In this document: in pieces, positions 1 to 7,943 of the stretch
How the letters are laid out: the number at the start of each line of letters is the position of its first letter
Numbering within the stretch: the stretch's first letter is position 1
The notes under the pieces: model-generated
Told to the model about the DNA's origin: nothing
The model's database searches: none
Seen by the model: the letters and a program-made list of their open reading frames with translations, nothing else
IMG/VR virus record: IMGVR_UViG_3300029267_001213
Span: 1 to 64,000 of that record
DNA from: a virus
Length of the DNA stretch: 64,000 nt
Direction: 5' to 3' (one strand)
Made by a program: the position numbers and the translations under genes

Positions 1-2
1 AC

Positions 3-134
3 AAGGATATTCCTAATGCAAAGCGAATGCCGGGATTGATGGCGAGGGCTATGAGGGCTTATCATAATGTCGGATTCGAGGAAGAGGCCCGAGCATATGA
101 GACGGTTCCATACGAAGCGTGGAATAATATTTAG
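3..134 (+). CDS. C-terminal end of an unidentified protein (5' end outside window)
   Basis: An open frame enters from the left edge and stops at TAG 132-134, giving the last 43 residues, which end in EAWNNI. The tail is rich in charged residues and Ala/Arg (the stretch MPGLMARAMRAYHNVGFEEE). It lies 33 bases upstream of folE on the same strand, so it is probably the previous gene of the same operon. I do not recognise the family. The tail does not look like the end of QueD or QueE, which would be the expected neighbours in a preQ0 pathway. Confidence 0.6.
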   Translation, partial: KDIPNAKRMPGLMARAMRAYHNVGFEEEARAYETVPYEAWNNI

Positions 135-167
135 AAACAGAACAATGAAAATCAGAGGGAGTAAAAG

Positions 168-749
168 ATGCAGCCATCCAGAGATGAAGCTCTCAGTGCG
201 GTAAAGACTATCCTGAAATATATTGGCGAGGATCCTGACAGAGAAGGACTTTTGAGAACTCCGGAACGAGTTGTTCGGTCATGGGATAAACTGTACGGCG
301 GTTATAAACAGAAACTTGAAGATGTAGTTAAAGCCGACTTCGATGCAGAGGGCTATGATCAGATAGTCATGCTGGACGACATTGAGTTTTGGTCTACATG
401 CGAGCATCATGTTTTACCTTTTTACGGCAAGGTGTCAGTTGGATATTTACCTGATAAAAAAACAAAGCGAGTAATTGGCGTGTCTAAGATGGCAAGAATT
501 GTAGAGATGTATGCTCGGCGTTTACAGATTCAGGAACGAATGACTCAGCAGATAGCGAATGCATTGAAGGAGAGCATTAATGCCGAAGGAGTGGGAGTTG
601 TAGTAAGAGCAAGACATCTTTGCATGGTGGCGAGGGGCGTACAAAAGCAACAGAGCTGGATGGTCACTTCAGAGATGCTCGGTTCATTTCGAAATGAGAC
701 GGCTACTCGGCAGGAATTCATAAGGCTGATAGAAATAGGAAGACAGTAA
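168..749 (+). CDS. folE: GTP cyclohydrolase I
   Basis: The enzyme opens GTP to 7,8-dihydroneopterin triphosphate, the first step of both folate and 7-deazaguanine (preQ0) synthesis. The 193-residue length is normal for the short type I form. The zinc-binding motif TCEHH sits at residues 77-81 (Cys78, His81) and the third ligand lies in HLCM (Cys152). The N-terminal [15 protein letters not shown] block and the [10 protein letters not shown] block are hallmarks of the family. ATG 168 follows a GGGAG site. The stop overlaps the next start (TAATG at 747-751). With queC and a DpdA-like gene downstream, its product most likely feeds DNA base modification rather than folate, which is inferred from context. 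Confidence 0.95.
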   Translation: MQPSRDEALSAVKTILKYIGEDPDREGLLRTPERVVRSWDKLYGGYKQKLEDVVKADFDAEGYDQIVMLDDIEFWSTCEHHVLPFYGKVSVGYLPDKKTKRVIGVSKMARIVEMYARRLQIQERMTQQIANALKESINAEGVGVVVRARHLCMVARGVQKQQSWMVTSEMLGSFRNETATRQEFIRLIEIGRQ

Positions 750-1825
750 TGAAGATTCATTTACTGCCTATGGAACCGATTGAAGCGCGGTATTCTGCGG
801 ATTGGTATCGGTGGTGGCCGGAACAATTACGTGAGCGAGGCGTGGAGATAATTGTTTACGACGGCCAGCGATTACGGGACAGCCGTAAAGATTCTATTAA
901 GCACGGCGAATGGCTGGACGCTTTGGACACACATTATTACAAGAGTACACAGCTGGCCAGATTTATTGAAGCGTTGGACACTGGACAGGTTCGGGACTGT
1001 GACATCGTTTTATTATTGGAAGGATATAATCCGGTGATTGAGTCACTGGCTTATATGCGATTGGCTACCGGCATTCGATTTATTATAGCCAGCCTTTTTC
1101 ATGGTGGCACATGGGACGAGTGGGATTATCTTTCGCAGCGAGGCGCAAAGGAATGGATATGGGGTGCGGAGTTGAGTTGGCTGACAGCGAGTGACTTGGT
1201 TCTGGTGGCTACTGATTTTCATAGGAACATGATTGCCAAGCATGTGAAGTCTTATGCTACAGAAAAAATATACAACAAAGTATTAAACAAAATTAAGGTC
1301 ACGGGATTTCCTTTGAAGCTGAGTGAGCTGGACAGGTATCGAATTGACTGGAAGGCAAAAAAGGATGTTGTGGTTTTTCCTCACCGGCTGGCGAAGGAAA
1401 AAGGCCCTGAGATATTCAATGCGATGGAACTAAGTTTCAGAGCAAGGTGGCCCAAGAGCAAAGTAAGATTTGTTCGGACTGCTGAAATGATGAAGGAGGG
1501 AGCCAGCAAGGAGGCGTATTACAGACAGCTGGCTGAAGCGAGGGTCGTGGTGTCGTGTGCATTTCAGGAGACATGGGGAATAGCTCAGCTGGAAGGATGG
1601 TATCTCGGTGGTGTTCCTATTGTTCCGGACAGGTTATCATATCGGGAATTATATCCAGCTTGTTATAAATACGATACAGTGGAAAAGGCGGTCTATCTGA
1701 TAAGGAAAGGTATCGATAGGCCGGACGAGGCTCCGTTCGTACCTCAGAGAAAACCTGAAGATGCATGGGATAGAATAATAGATGTGCTCAAGGGCGCAGA
1801 AATATTGGAGGCGGAAAAGTGTTAG
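749..1825 (+). CDS. GT-B fold glycosyltransferase, GT4-like
   Basis: This 358-residue protein has the C-terminal half of a retaining GT-B glycosyltransferase. A nucleotide-sugar-side segment, FPHRLAKEKGPEIF, starts near residue 210. The E-X7-E motif (Glu274, Glu282) lies within FQETWGIAQLEGWYLGG, followed by VPIVPDRLSYRELYP. The N-terminal half has alternating strands and helices consistent with the acceptor domain. Its ATG overlaps the folE stop, and its 3' end overlaps the radical SAM start, so it is cotranslated with a DNA-modification pathway. The acceptor is unknown. A glucosyl-type transfer to a modified base in DNA, or to a nucleotide precursor, is the inference from context. A role in surface glycan modification is an alternative. 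Confidence 0.8.
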   Translation: MKIHLLPMEPIEARYSADWYRWWPEQLRERGVEIIVYDGQRLRDSRKDSIKHGEWLDALDTHYYKSTQLARFIEALDTGQVRDCDIVLLLEGYNPVIESLAYMRLATGIRFIIASLFHGGTWDEWDYLSQRGAKEWIWGAELSWLTASDLVLVATDFHRNMIAKHVKSYATEKIYNKVLNKIKVTGFPLKLSELDRYRIDWKAKKDVVVFPHRLAKEKGPEIFNAMELSFRARWPKSKVRFVRTAEMMKEGASKEAYYRQLAEARVVVSCAFQETWGIAQLEGWYLGGVPIVPDRLSYRELYPACYKYDTVEKAVYLIRKGIDRPDEAPFVPQRKPEDAWDRIIDVLKGAEILEAEKC

Positions 1826-3114
1826 TAATTATCCAGCCGGCAACTTTAGAAAGGGTATTGTCAGGCATTTGCTATAAGGCCAGTTGGCTTTATTTCGCAG
1901 CCAGAAAAATGAATCAGGAAGTAAAACTGTACGAAGAGGTTGGACTTTATGATTGCGATGAAATATTTAATCGACATGGCCCGGGCGCAATTTATGCTGT
2001 GGATTTGTCGAGCTATCCGCAACAGGATTTGGCGGAACAAATTTATCGCGAGTTCAGAGATTATAACCCGCGATTTTTCGGACTGGACGATTTGATAAAA
2101 AGCTGTGGGTTGCCTTTGTTTGATTATGAGACGGCTGGATATAAACTGGAAGATGGTGCATTCGATTATGCAGAAAATTATTCATTACTATTGGACCGGC
2201 TCAATACGGATTACGATTCACACGTGGCAACCTTGGATAATGGAAAGCCTTTTGTTCCGGCATTTTTCAGCGTAGGGTGTGATAGAAAATGTCCTTATTG
2301 TTATGTTGGATATACAAGCTTTCCTAATAATCAAATAAAAGTGGATAAGGCAAAACGGGTTATTGATTATTGCTCAGAGCGCGGCTGGAATATTCATTTT
2401 TATGATGAGGATTTTTTCATGCATCCGGACATTAATGAGATACTTGAATACATGCAGGATAAGGAAGTGCAGTGGATTTGCCTTACAACCAGCATTACAC
2501 TTGGGAAAAAGATCAGAGAGCTGGGTGCTGATTATATACGGGCATCTGGAAACCTGTTGAATGAAGTTGGAGTGGAAACAACGGATCCAGATGTGCTGGA
2601 TAAAAAACAGGACTTGCAGACCGTCATTGAAAGCGGACTTAATATTTTCTGGCTTACGGTTACATTTTTTCCCGGCGAAACAATTCGTAGTAAAAACATG
2701 ACCGGCCAATTTCTAAAGGCGTATGGGTATGATTATGATTCGATGGTACTGCGGATGAGATGCAATAGTACGGTCGGTGGCCTTGGACAGTTTTTTGTTC
2801 CTTACCATGGAACGCCGTGGTTTAAGAAAATTAATGACATGGGAGTAGTAATCGGTCGAAGACCTACTCGGTTGTGGCCGGGATTTGTGGGCAATAGATT
2901 TTTGCAGGAAAGACCGATGAAGATAGGAGACTTTGAAGCAGTTGATTCAAGATGGTTCTCCCTGTACGGACACAAGGATAAGGCCCATATGTTATGGCAG
3001 TTTTGTAACGGAACGAATACTGTGAAAAAACTTTGTAGCATTGACGGAGAGTTGGACCCGGGCGCACTTGTTCAAGTTGCTCAGCTAGCGCAATTAAATT
3101 TGGTAACAGCATGA
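1819..3114 (+). CDS. Radical SAM enzyme, B12-binding/Elp3-MiaB-like architecture
   Basis: The 431-residue product has the 4Fe-4S radical SAM motif C-X3-C-X2-C at Cys154, Cys158 and Cys161 (CDRKCPYC). About 150 residues precede it and look like the alpha/beta N-terminal domain seen in B12-dependent radical SAM proteins. A glycine-rich strand and helix region follows (HFYDEDFFMHPDINEIL), along with GVETTDPDVL and FPGETIRS, typical of the SAM barrel. The last 80 residues look like a small winged-helix or PqqD-like domain. The start is GTG 1819, seven bases after GGAGG, overlapping the preceding stop. It is far longer than QueE and has its cluster at residue 154 instead of near the N-terminus, so it is not QueE. 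The substrate is unknown; a 7-deazaguanine side chain or DNA-linked sugar is conceivable. Confidence 0.8.
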   Translation: MLVIIQPATLERVLSGICYKASWLYFAARKMNQEVKLYEEVGLYDCDEIFNRHGPGAIYAVDLSSYPQQDLAEQIYREFRDYNPRFFGLDDLIKSCGLPLFDYETAGYKLEDGAFDYAENYSLLLDRLNTDYDSHVATLDNGKPFVPAFFSVGCDRKCPYCYVGYTSFPNNQIKVDKAKRVIDYCSERGWNIHFYDEDFFMHPDINEILEYMQDKEVQWICLTTSITLGKKIRELGADYIRASGNLLNEVGVETTDPDVLDKKQDLQTVIESGLNIFWLTVTFFPGETIRSKNMTGQFLKAYGYDYDSMVLRMRCNSTVGGLGQFFVPYHGTPWFKKINDMGVVIGRRPTRLWPGFVGNRFLQERPMKIGDFEAVDSRWFSLYGHKDKAHMLWQFCNGTNTVKKLCSIDGELDPGALVQVAQLAQLNLVTA

Positions 3115-3983
3115 AAGTTTTTCTGGCTGGAGTAGAACTATTTTACGGCAAGTATAGAAATCAGCCGGACGTGTATAATCTATTGGCTGATTCAAATCAT
3201 TTTTATTGCTACAACAATAAGAAAGCTTGTACGGAAGCAGTTAAGATTGTGCCGGGACGGATACGTATTTGTGATAGTGGGGCGTATTTTTATATTCATA
3301 AGCATCGAGCCGAGGAGGTTAAATTCAAAGAGCTCGGAGTGGACAGCGGAAAGTTTGTTGTAAATTATATTAAATGGATTCAGCGCAATTGGGACAGCTT
3401 TGATTATTTCGTAGAATTCGATCTTCAGGAATTGTTGCCTTATGAAATGATAATCAGATGGCGAAAGCTTTTTGACCGGGCACAGATTTCAGAGAAGATG
3501 ATTTACGTTATGCATAAAGATAACACGATGGACGAATGGAAAGAGATGGTTGATTCTGCGGAAAGTAGATACTGCGGTATTTCTAAATTGCATTCGTGGA
3601 TGAGTTATACGAGATACATTAAGTATGCTTATGACAACCAGTGCAAGGTTCACGGTTTTGCAATGACAAGACCAGCTCAGACTTTGGAGTATCCTTTTTA
3701 TTCGGTTGATTCGGCAACATGGTATGCGGTTGCATTGTTCGGCCAGACGGTTAAATGGGACAGTGCGCTCGGTGCGGTGAAGGAATATCAATCAGGTGCA
3801 AACGTCTGGACTAAGAAAAATATGGCATATCTTCTTAAAAGGGGAATACCTTCATGGTATAAAGATACCAAGAATGAGAGAGTGTTGATTCACAAAATTC
3901 AGAACTCGGTGAAGGCATACGTTCAGTGGGAACAGCACTTGAAAAAATACTGGGCACAAAAAGGTGTTGTATGGCACGATTAA
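3111..3983 (+). CDS. dpdA: DpdA-like DNA guanine transglycosylase (TGT-like fold)
   Basis: This 290-residue protein resembles the phage DpdA branch of tRNA-guanine transglycosylases, which exchange guanine in DNA for a 7-deazaguanine base. Candidate catalytic residues are Asp55 in CDSGAY, matching the Asp of the TGT substrate pocket, and Asp200 in SVDSATW, matching the TGT nucleophile. KVHGFAM at about 179-185 matches the glycine turn before the nucleophile strand. There is no obvious C-terminal tRNA-binding zinc domain, as expected for a DNA-acting form. The start overlaps the previous stop (ATGA). The adjacent queC supports the call. Assignment rests on motifs, so specificity for DNA is inferred. 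Confidence 0.75.
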   Translation: MKVFLAGVELFYGKYRNQPDVYNLLADSNHFYCYNNKKACTEAVKIVPGRIRICDSGAYFYIHKHRAEEVKFKELGVDSGKFVVNYIKWIQRNWDSFDYFVEFDLQELLPYEMIIRWRKLFDRAQISEKMIYVMHKDNTMDEWKEMVDSAESRYCGISKLHSWMSYTRYIKYAYDNQCKVHGFAMTRPAQTLEYPFYSVDSATWYAVALFGQTVKWDSALGAVKEYQSGANVWTKKNMAYLLKRGIPSWYKDTKNERVLIHKIQNSVKAYVQWEQHLKKYWAQKGVVWHD

Positions 3984-4654
3984 ACAAAAAGGTTCTGGTG
4001 CTATTCAGCGGAGGAATGGATTCGGCTGTATGCTTGAAGTGGGCCATGGATCGTTACGAAAGGCCCAAGGCAATAATTTTTGACTATGGACAAAAGCATT
4101 CTGTGGAGATTAATCAGGCACGGCGAATATGCAGGAGTTGGAATGTTCCTTATGCTGAGGTAGATATTAAAACATTCGGCCACATGGTTGATTCCGGACT
4201 GGTTGATGATACCGGAGAGGTGGATGGCTTTCATAAACGGTTAAAACATTTACCGGCATCCTATGTCCCTAATAGAAACGCTTTATTTCTTACGCTGGCA
4301 CATGCATATGCACAGCGGCATAGAGTTAGCACTATGGTATTCGGTGCAAGTCAGACCGATGATTCTGGTTATCCGGACTGCAGAAAGCATTTCATAAACG
4401 GCATGGAGGCGGCATTGAATATAGGTTCTGATTCAGAGATAGCTATTTTGGCCCCATTGCTAAACAAGAACAAGGCGGACATATTCAAGATGGCATATGG
4501 GCAGGGTATTTTGCAGACGCTTATTGAAGAAACTCATACTTGTTATAATGGAATCAGGGAAAAGCATGATTGGGGCTACGGATGCGGGGAATGTCCATCC
4601 TGTAAAATAAGAAAAGAGGGCTGGAGCAAATATCGTGCAGTCAGTGACCATTGA
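3971..4654 (+). CDS. queC: 7-cyano-7-deazaguanine (preQ0) synthase
   Basis: QueC converts 7-carboxy-7-deazaguanine to preQ0 using ATP and ammonia. The PP-loop ATPase motif LFSGGMDS is at the N-terminus, followed by FDYGQKH, the block YVPNRNALFL, the GASQTDDSGYPDCR block, and the C-terminal zinc set (CYNG, then GCGECPSC). I place the start at ATG 3971 because it gives the standard QueC N-terminus (lysines, then VLVLFSGG) and has an AGGTG site; an upstream GTG at 3926 would add 15 unrelated residues. It overlaps dpdA by 13 bases and the next gene by 20. Length is 227 residues, usual for the family. Confidence 0.93.
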   Translation: MARLNKKVLVLFSGGMDSAVCLKWAMDRYERPKAIIFDYGQKHSVEINQARRICRSWNVPYAEVDIKTFGHMVDSGLVDDTGEVDGFHKRLKHLPASYVPNRNALFLTLAHAYAQRHRVSTMVFGASQTDDSGYPDCRKHFINGMEAALNIGSDSEIAILAPLLNKNKADIFKMAYGQGILQTLIEETHTCYNGIREKHDWGYGCGECPSCKIRKEGWSKYRAVSDH

Positions 4655-5072
4655 TGAAGCAGGGGCTGCAATTGCTGAAGCAATTAGCGGTGAGCATTTC
4701 GACTGGTATGTAGCCATTACCAGAGGGGGAATGGTTCCAGCGTGTGCTATTGCTCAAAGAACAGGCATGCATCAGGTGGATACATTTTGCTGCAAGAGTT
4801 ATGATAAGAATCGGCAACGGCATAATTTGGATTGTTCTTACAAGGGTTATTTTCATTTGAAGAATCAGCGTGTACTGGTGATAGATGATTTGGTTCATAC
4901 TGGAAAGACCATGCATAGAGCTTTAGTAATTCTCAGTCTGTTCGGTGCAAGAAAAATCAAAACAGCTGCAATTTATAAAAAGGTCGGTTCGATAGTTGAG
5001 CCGGATTATTATCTGCATGAGATTCCGGAAAGTGAATGGGTAAAATTTCCGTGGGAGACAGACAATGGCTAA
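4635..5072 (+). CDS. Purine-type phosphoribosyltransferase (Gpt/Hpt-like)
   Basis: The 145-residue product carries the PRPP-binding motif VLVIDDLVHTGKTM at residues 80-93 and an earlier TRGGMVPA loop at about 29-36, as in xanthine-guanine and hypoxanthine phosphoribosyltransferases. Such enzymes join a free base to PRPP to form a nucleotide. The start is GTG 4635, with GGAG upstream, inside the end of queC. Its position at the end of a 7-deazaguanine operon suggests the base may be guanine released by the DpdA exchange or a 7-deazaguanine intermediate; this is inference. General purine salvage is the plainer alternative. Confidence 0.85.
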   Translation: MQSVTIDEAGAAIAEAISGEHFDWYVAITRGGMVPACAIAQRTGMHQVDTFCCKSYDKNRQRHNLDCSYKGYFHLKNQRVLVIDDLVHTGKTMHRALVILSLFGARKIKTAAIYKKVGSIVEPDYYLHEIPESEWVKFPWETDNG

Positions 5073-5655
5073 AAGAAAGAACAAGGAAAAGTTTTCAATC
5101 GGATTCGTAGAGATACCACTGGACAGGCTTATTCAGGCGGACTGGAATTACAAGGACAACGATCCAGATCTGGCTGAAGCTCTTGAGCGAAATATCAGCG
5201 AGAGAGGGCAGGTCGAAAATCTTATAGTTCGGGAGCTGGGAAATGATTACGAAATAGTAAACGGTAATCACAGACTGCCGGTTCTTAAGAACTTGGGATA
5301 CGAGACGGCCATGTGTTACAACCTCGGCAATATTAATTCGGTAATGGCAAAGCGTATAGCAATCGAAACGAATGAGACGAGATTCGATAATGATGAAGTC
5401 ATTCTGGCGAAAGTCATCAAGGACATTACGGAAGAGATTCCTATGGACGAGCTGGAATATACGATGCCTTACGACAGAGACGAGCTGGATGAATATCTGG
5501 CTAATGCTTCAGACTTCGATTGGGAAGAGGAGAGTCAGGAAGGTGAGCCTACGGATCCGGCCGGTAATTCCGGTGAGGATGATGATCTTCAGGAGAATGA
5601 GATTGAGTGTCCACATTGCGGCGGGATAATTATTGTGGAAGAGGAGAAGGAGTAA
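5065..5655 (+). CDS. ParB-like domain protein with C-terminal CPHCG knuckle (paralogue 1)
   Basis: This 196-residue protein begins with a ParB/sulfiredoxin-type domain. The motif EIVNGNHRLPVLKNLGY (about residues 68-84) matches the GxHR signature of ParB N-terminal domains, which bind CTP in ParB proper. A long acidic linker follows, then a C-terminal CPHCGG with only two cysteines. It overlaps the phosphoribosyltransferase gene by 8 bases and is closely related to the next gene. Phage ParB-like proteins often sit next to terminase or DNA-modification genes. Whether this one is a nuclease, a CTPase or a DNA-binding adaptor cannot be decided here. Confidence 0.75.
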   Translation: MAKRKNKEKFSIGFVEIPLDRLIQADWNYKDNDPDLAEALERNISERGQVENLIVRELGNDYEIVNGNHRLPVLKNLGYETAMCYNLGNINSVMAKRIAIETNETRFDNDEVILAKVIKDITEEIPMDELEYTMPYDRDELDEYLANASDFDWEEESQEGEPTDPAGNSGEDDDLQENEIECPHCGGIIIVEEEKE

Positions 5656-5658
5656 GCC

Positions 5659-6213
5659 ATGGCGGGAAAAATTAAAAAGGGATTTACAATGATACCGGTA
5701 AAGCGCCTCATTCCTGCAGAATGGAATTATAAGCTGGATGATGAAGAACTGGCCGAGAAGTTAAAAAATAATATTGAAATGCATGGTCAGCTGGAAAACA
5801 TTATGGTGCGGCAGCTGGATTCAGGTGGATATGAAATTGTGAACGGCAATCACAGATTGCCAGCTTTCAGAGATTTGAAAATAAAGGAAGTGATGTGTTT
5901 TAACTTCGGAAAGATTTCCGATGCACAGGCAAAACGGATTGCGGTCGAGACAAATGAGACGCGATTTCCTACGGACTACATAAGACTAGCCGAATTAATC
6001 AAGGGCATTTCGGATGAAACACCTATGGAGGAGCTGGAAAGAACGATGCCTTGGACAATGGAGGAGCTTGAGGACTTCAGAAAGTTTATTGATCTTGAAT
6101 GGCCAGTGGACCAGAAAAACGAAACGACGGAAACGGTTGAGCTTGAGGAGGGGGAAATTATTTGTCCACATTGCGGAGAGGTTGTAAATATAGATGATGA
6201 AATGAACGAATAG
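5659..6213 (+). CDS. ParB-like domain protein with C-terminal CPHCG knuckle (paralogue 2)
   Basis: The 184-residue product is a paralogue of the gene just upstream. It shares WNYK, then ENIMVRQL, the EIVNGNHRLPAF core, KRIAVETNETRF and a C-terminal CPHCGE. ATG 5659 follows GGAGAAGGAG. The spacing of shared blocks is nearly identical, so this is a tandem duplication that has diverged in the linker. The single CxxC could form half of a zinc site, perhaps completed in a homo- or heterodimer (inference). Function is otherwise unknown. Confidence 0.75.
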   Translation: MAGKIKKGFTMIPVKRLIPAEWNYKLDDEELAEKLKNNIEMHGQLENIMVRQLDSGGYEIVNGNHRLPAFRDLKIKEVMCFNFGKISDAQAKRIAVETNETRFPTDYIRLAELIKGISDETPMEELERTMPWTMEELEDFRKFIDLEWPVDQKNETTETVELEEGEIICPHCGEVVNIDDEMNE

Positions 6214-6233
6214 ATTTATGGTATGATGGAACG

Positions 6234-7496
6234 ATGATTCAAACAGCACAGACATTCAAATCGGACGGCCTTTTTCTGGCAATGCCTTATACGGAATTGA
6301 GCAAAGGTGTTGTACTTCCAGATCTAAAATCTGCACGTGGTTATGTTGTTCTTTCCGGCGTAGGTAAATTTTTATATCGCAGTAACAACAGGGACAAAGT
6401 ATTACGAGCTGCATTGACTTATGCAAAACGGACAGGCGTAGATACTCAGATAGGAGAGATTATCGGTATAAGTGCTGGCAGACCTGTTTGCAAGCGTGCG
6501 GTTGTTGTGGCTGTTGATAAGGTAAAGAATCCATTAAAGGTAAATGAATTCTTACGACGTGTGGACAGTGCTGCTAAAAAGGCCAAGTCCATTACGGATC
6601 CAATGGTAGTGAATACGGTCAACAGGGCACTGGACGATTTGGTCCGAAAACCGTGGAATAGAATGTCGGATGCTGAAGTAACGGCAGCTGTTAATTCGGC
6701 AAACAGAACGCTGGATAAATTATCGAAAAAATGGCCGAAGGCTACTCTGGATAAATTCGAAAAGAATTTTACGGTAACGAGCACGTCAGTTGTGAGAGAT
6801 ACACGGAGGGTACAGCGTACTGTCCACAATCTGGATATTGGCATTAATCTCTTACAATCGGATCAGGTTGCTGTAGAACACATGGTCAAGAATCAAAGCC
6901 TGTTTGCGCGAAATAGGTATAAAGATATTTCTACTGCAGCCAGCAAAAAAGCTCGGCGGATTGTTTCAGAAGGATTAGCCGCAGGGCTTGGACCGGACGA
7001 TATTGCTAAAGATTTAAGAAAAGGCATTGGTCCGATGTACAGTGCGGTTCAGAAAAATTATTACAGGACTTTGGCTCATGTATTTGTAGGACGATCTCGA
7101 GCATGGGCGCAGGGCACGAGTTATAAGGACGCCGGTATAACTCGGTATCGAGTGTCTGCAGTTCTGGACGAAGTTACTACGGATACATGTAGAGCAATGA
7201 ACGGTAGGATATTACCTGTAAGGGAGTCACTGGCTATTCAGAGAAATGCAATGGAACTTGAAAAGCCCGAAGACATTAAATATGAGCAGCCATTTATGAG
7301 TGAAAGAAAAGGCGAGATAGGAATTTTTGATGCGGATGGCAATTGGGATTCGTTGTTTCAGGTGCGTGAGTCTGGACTTGGCACTCAGGATGTTGGAAGA
7401 TACAGATCTATGGTTTCAAATGCAGACTTGATTGATAAAGGTATTGGATTCCCTCCATATCATTTTCATTGTAGGACGATAACCTTGCCAGAGTAA
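6234..7496 (+). CDS. Head morphogenesis protein, SPP1 gp7 / Mu gpF-like
   Basis: The 420-residue product has the MuF-type C-terminal domain: YYRTLAHVFVGRSRAWAQG at about 283-301, then LDEVTTDTCRAMNGRILP and the terminal PPYHFHCRTITLPE. This Cys/His arrangement is the signature of minor head proteins packaged inside or bound to the portal. The N-terminal two thirds are helical and Lys/Arg rich. The portal gene normally precedes this gene but is absent, so the portal and terminase must lie elsewhere. The start at 6234 has only a weak upstream GATGGA site. Confidence 0.85.
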   Translation: MIQTAQTFKSDGLFLAMPYTELSKGVVLPDLKSARGYVVLSGVGKFLYRSNNRDKVLRAALTYAKRTGVDTQIGEIIGISAGRPVCKRAVVVAVDKVKNPLKVNEFLRRVDSAAKKAKSITDPMVVNTVNRALDDLVRKPWNRMSDAEVTAAVNSANRTLDKLSKKWPKATLDKFEKNFTVTSTSVVRDTRRVQRTVHNLDIGINLLQSDQVAVEHMVKNQSLFARNRYKDISTAASKKARRIVSEGLAAGLGPDDIAKDLRKGIGPMYSAVQKNYYRTLAHVFVGRSRAWAQGTSYKDAGITRYRVSAVLDEVTTDTCRAMNGRILPVRESLAIQRNAMELEKPEDIKYEQPFMSERKGEIGIFDADGNWDSLFQVRESGLGTQDVGRYRSMVSNADLIDKGIGFPPYHFHCRTITLPE

Positions 7497-7505
7497 GGAG
7501 AAGAC

Positions 7506-7940
7506 ATGAACAAGAACAAGGTGAAGTACAGCAAACGCGGAGACATGCTGGTAAATTTTATTGACGCTTACGAAAAAAAAGGCACCATGGATAGGGTATT
7601 CTGGACAATACATAATACAATTTTGGAATCATTTAGGAGTGAGGTTAAAAAGAATTTGATAGTTACTCCGGAACAAGTTAAAAGGTCTCATATTATGCCG
7701 GATACTGTTGTGGATTCAGGGACTGAAGCAGAGATTGGAAGGAGATTTGATATTTTGGCAAATTGGTATATGATTATGAGGAAGGATCAGAGATTGTCAG
7801 TGCCGGAAACATTGGATAATCTTCCGTTGGCACTAGAAGCAGAACTAGATGGAAATAGAAATTGGGAACCACCGCCAAGAAAAGAAGGGCTACGAGCTGG
7901 CGGTGAAACATTAAAAGAGGTAGCCAACCGACGGAGGTAA
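7506..7940 (+). CDS. Small protein of unknown function in the head cluster
   Basis: The 144-residue, mixed-charge protein starts at ATG 7506 after AAGGAGAAGAC. I recognise no domain. The middle part (residues about 80-115) has helix-forming content, and the last 25 residues are Pro/Arg/Gly rich. It lies between the MuF-like gene and the scaffold-like gene on the same strand with 9- and 3-base gaps, so it is probably a minor head or assembly protein. That role is from position only. Confidence 0.6.
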   Translation: MNKNKVKYSKRGDMLVNFIDAYEKKGTMDRVFWTIHNTILESFRSEVKKNLIVTPEQVKRSHIMPDTVVDSGTEAEIGRRFDILANWYMIMRKDQRLSVPETLDNLPLALEAELDGNRNWEPPPRKEGLRAGGETLKEVANRRR

Positions 7941-7943
7941 AAG

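Noticed and set aside
3-134. QueD ending at the left edge
   Set aside because: The visible 43 residues show no QueD C-terminal motif, so the identity is left open.
1819-3114. QueE (7-carboxy-7-deazaguanine synthase)
   Set aside because: It is about twice QueE's length and has the cluster at residue 154 after an extra domain, whereas QueE has it near the N-terminus.
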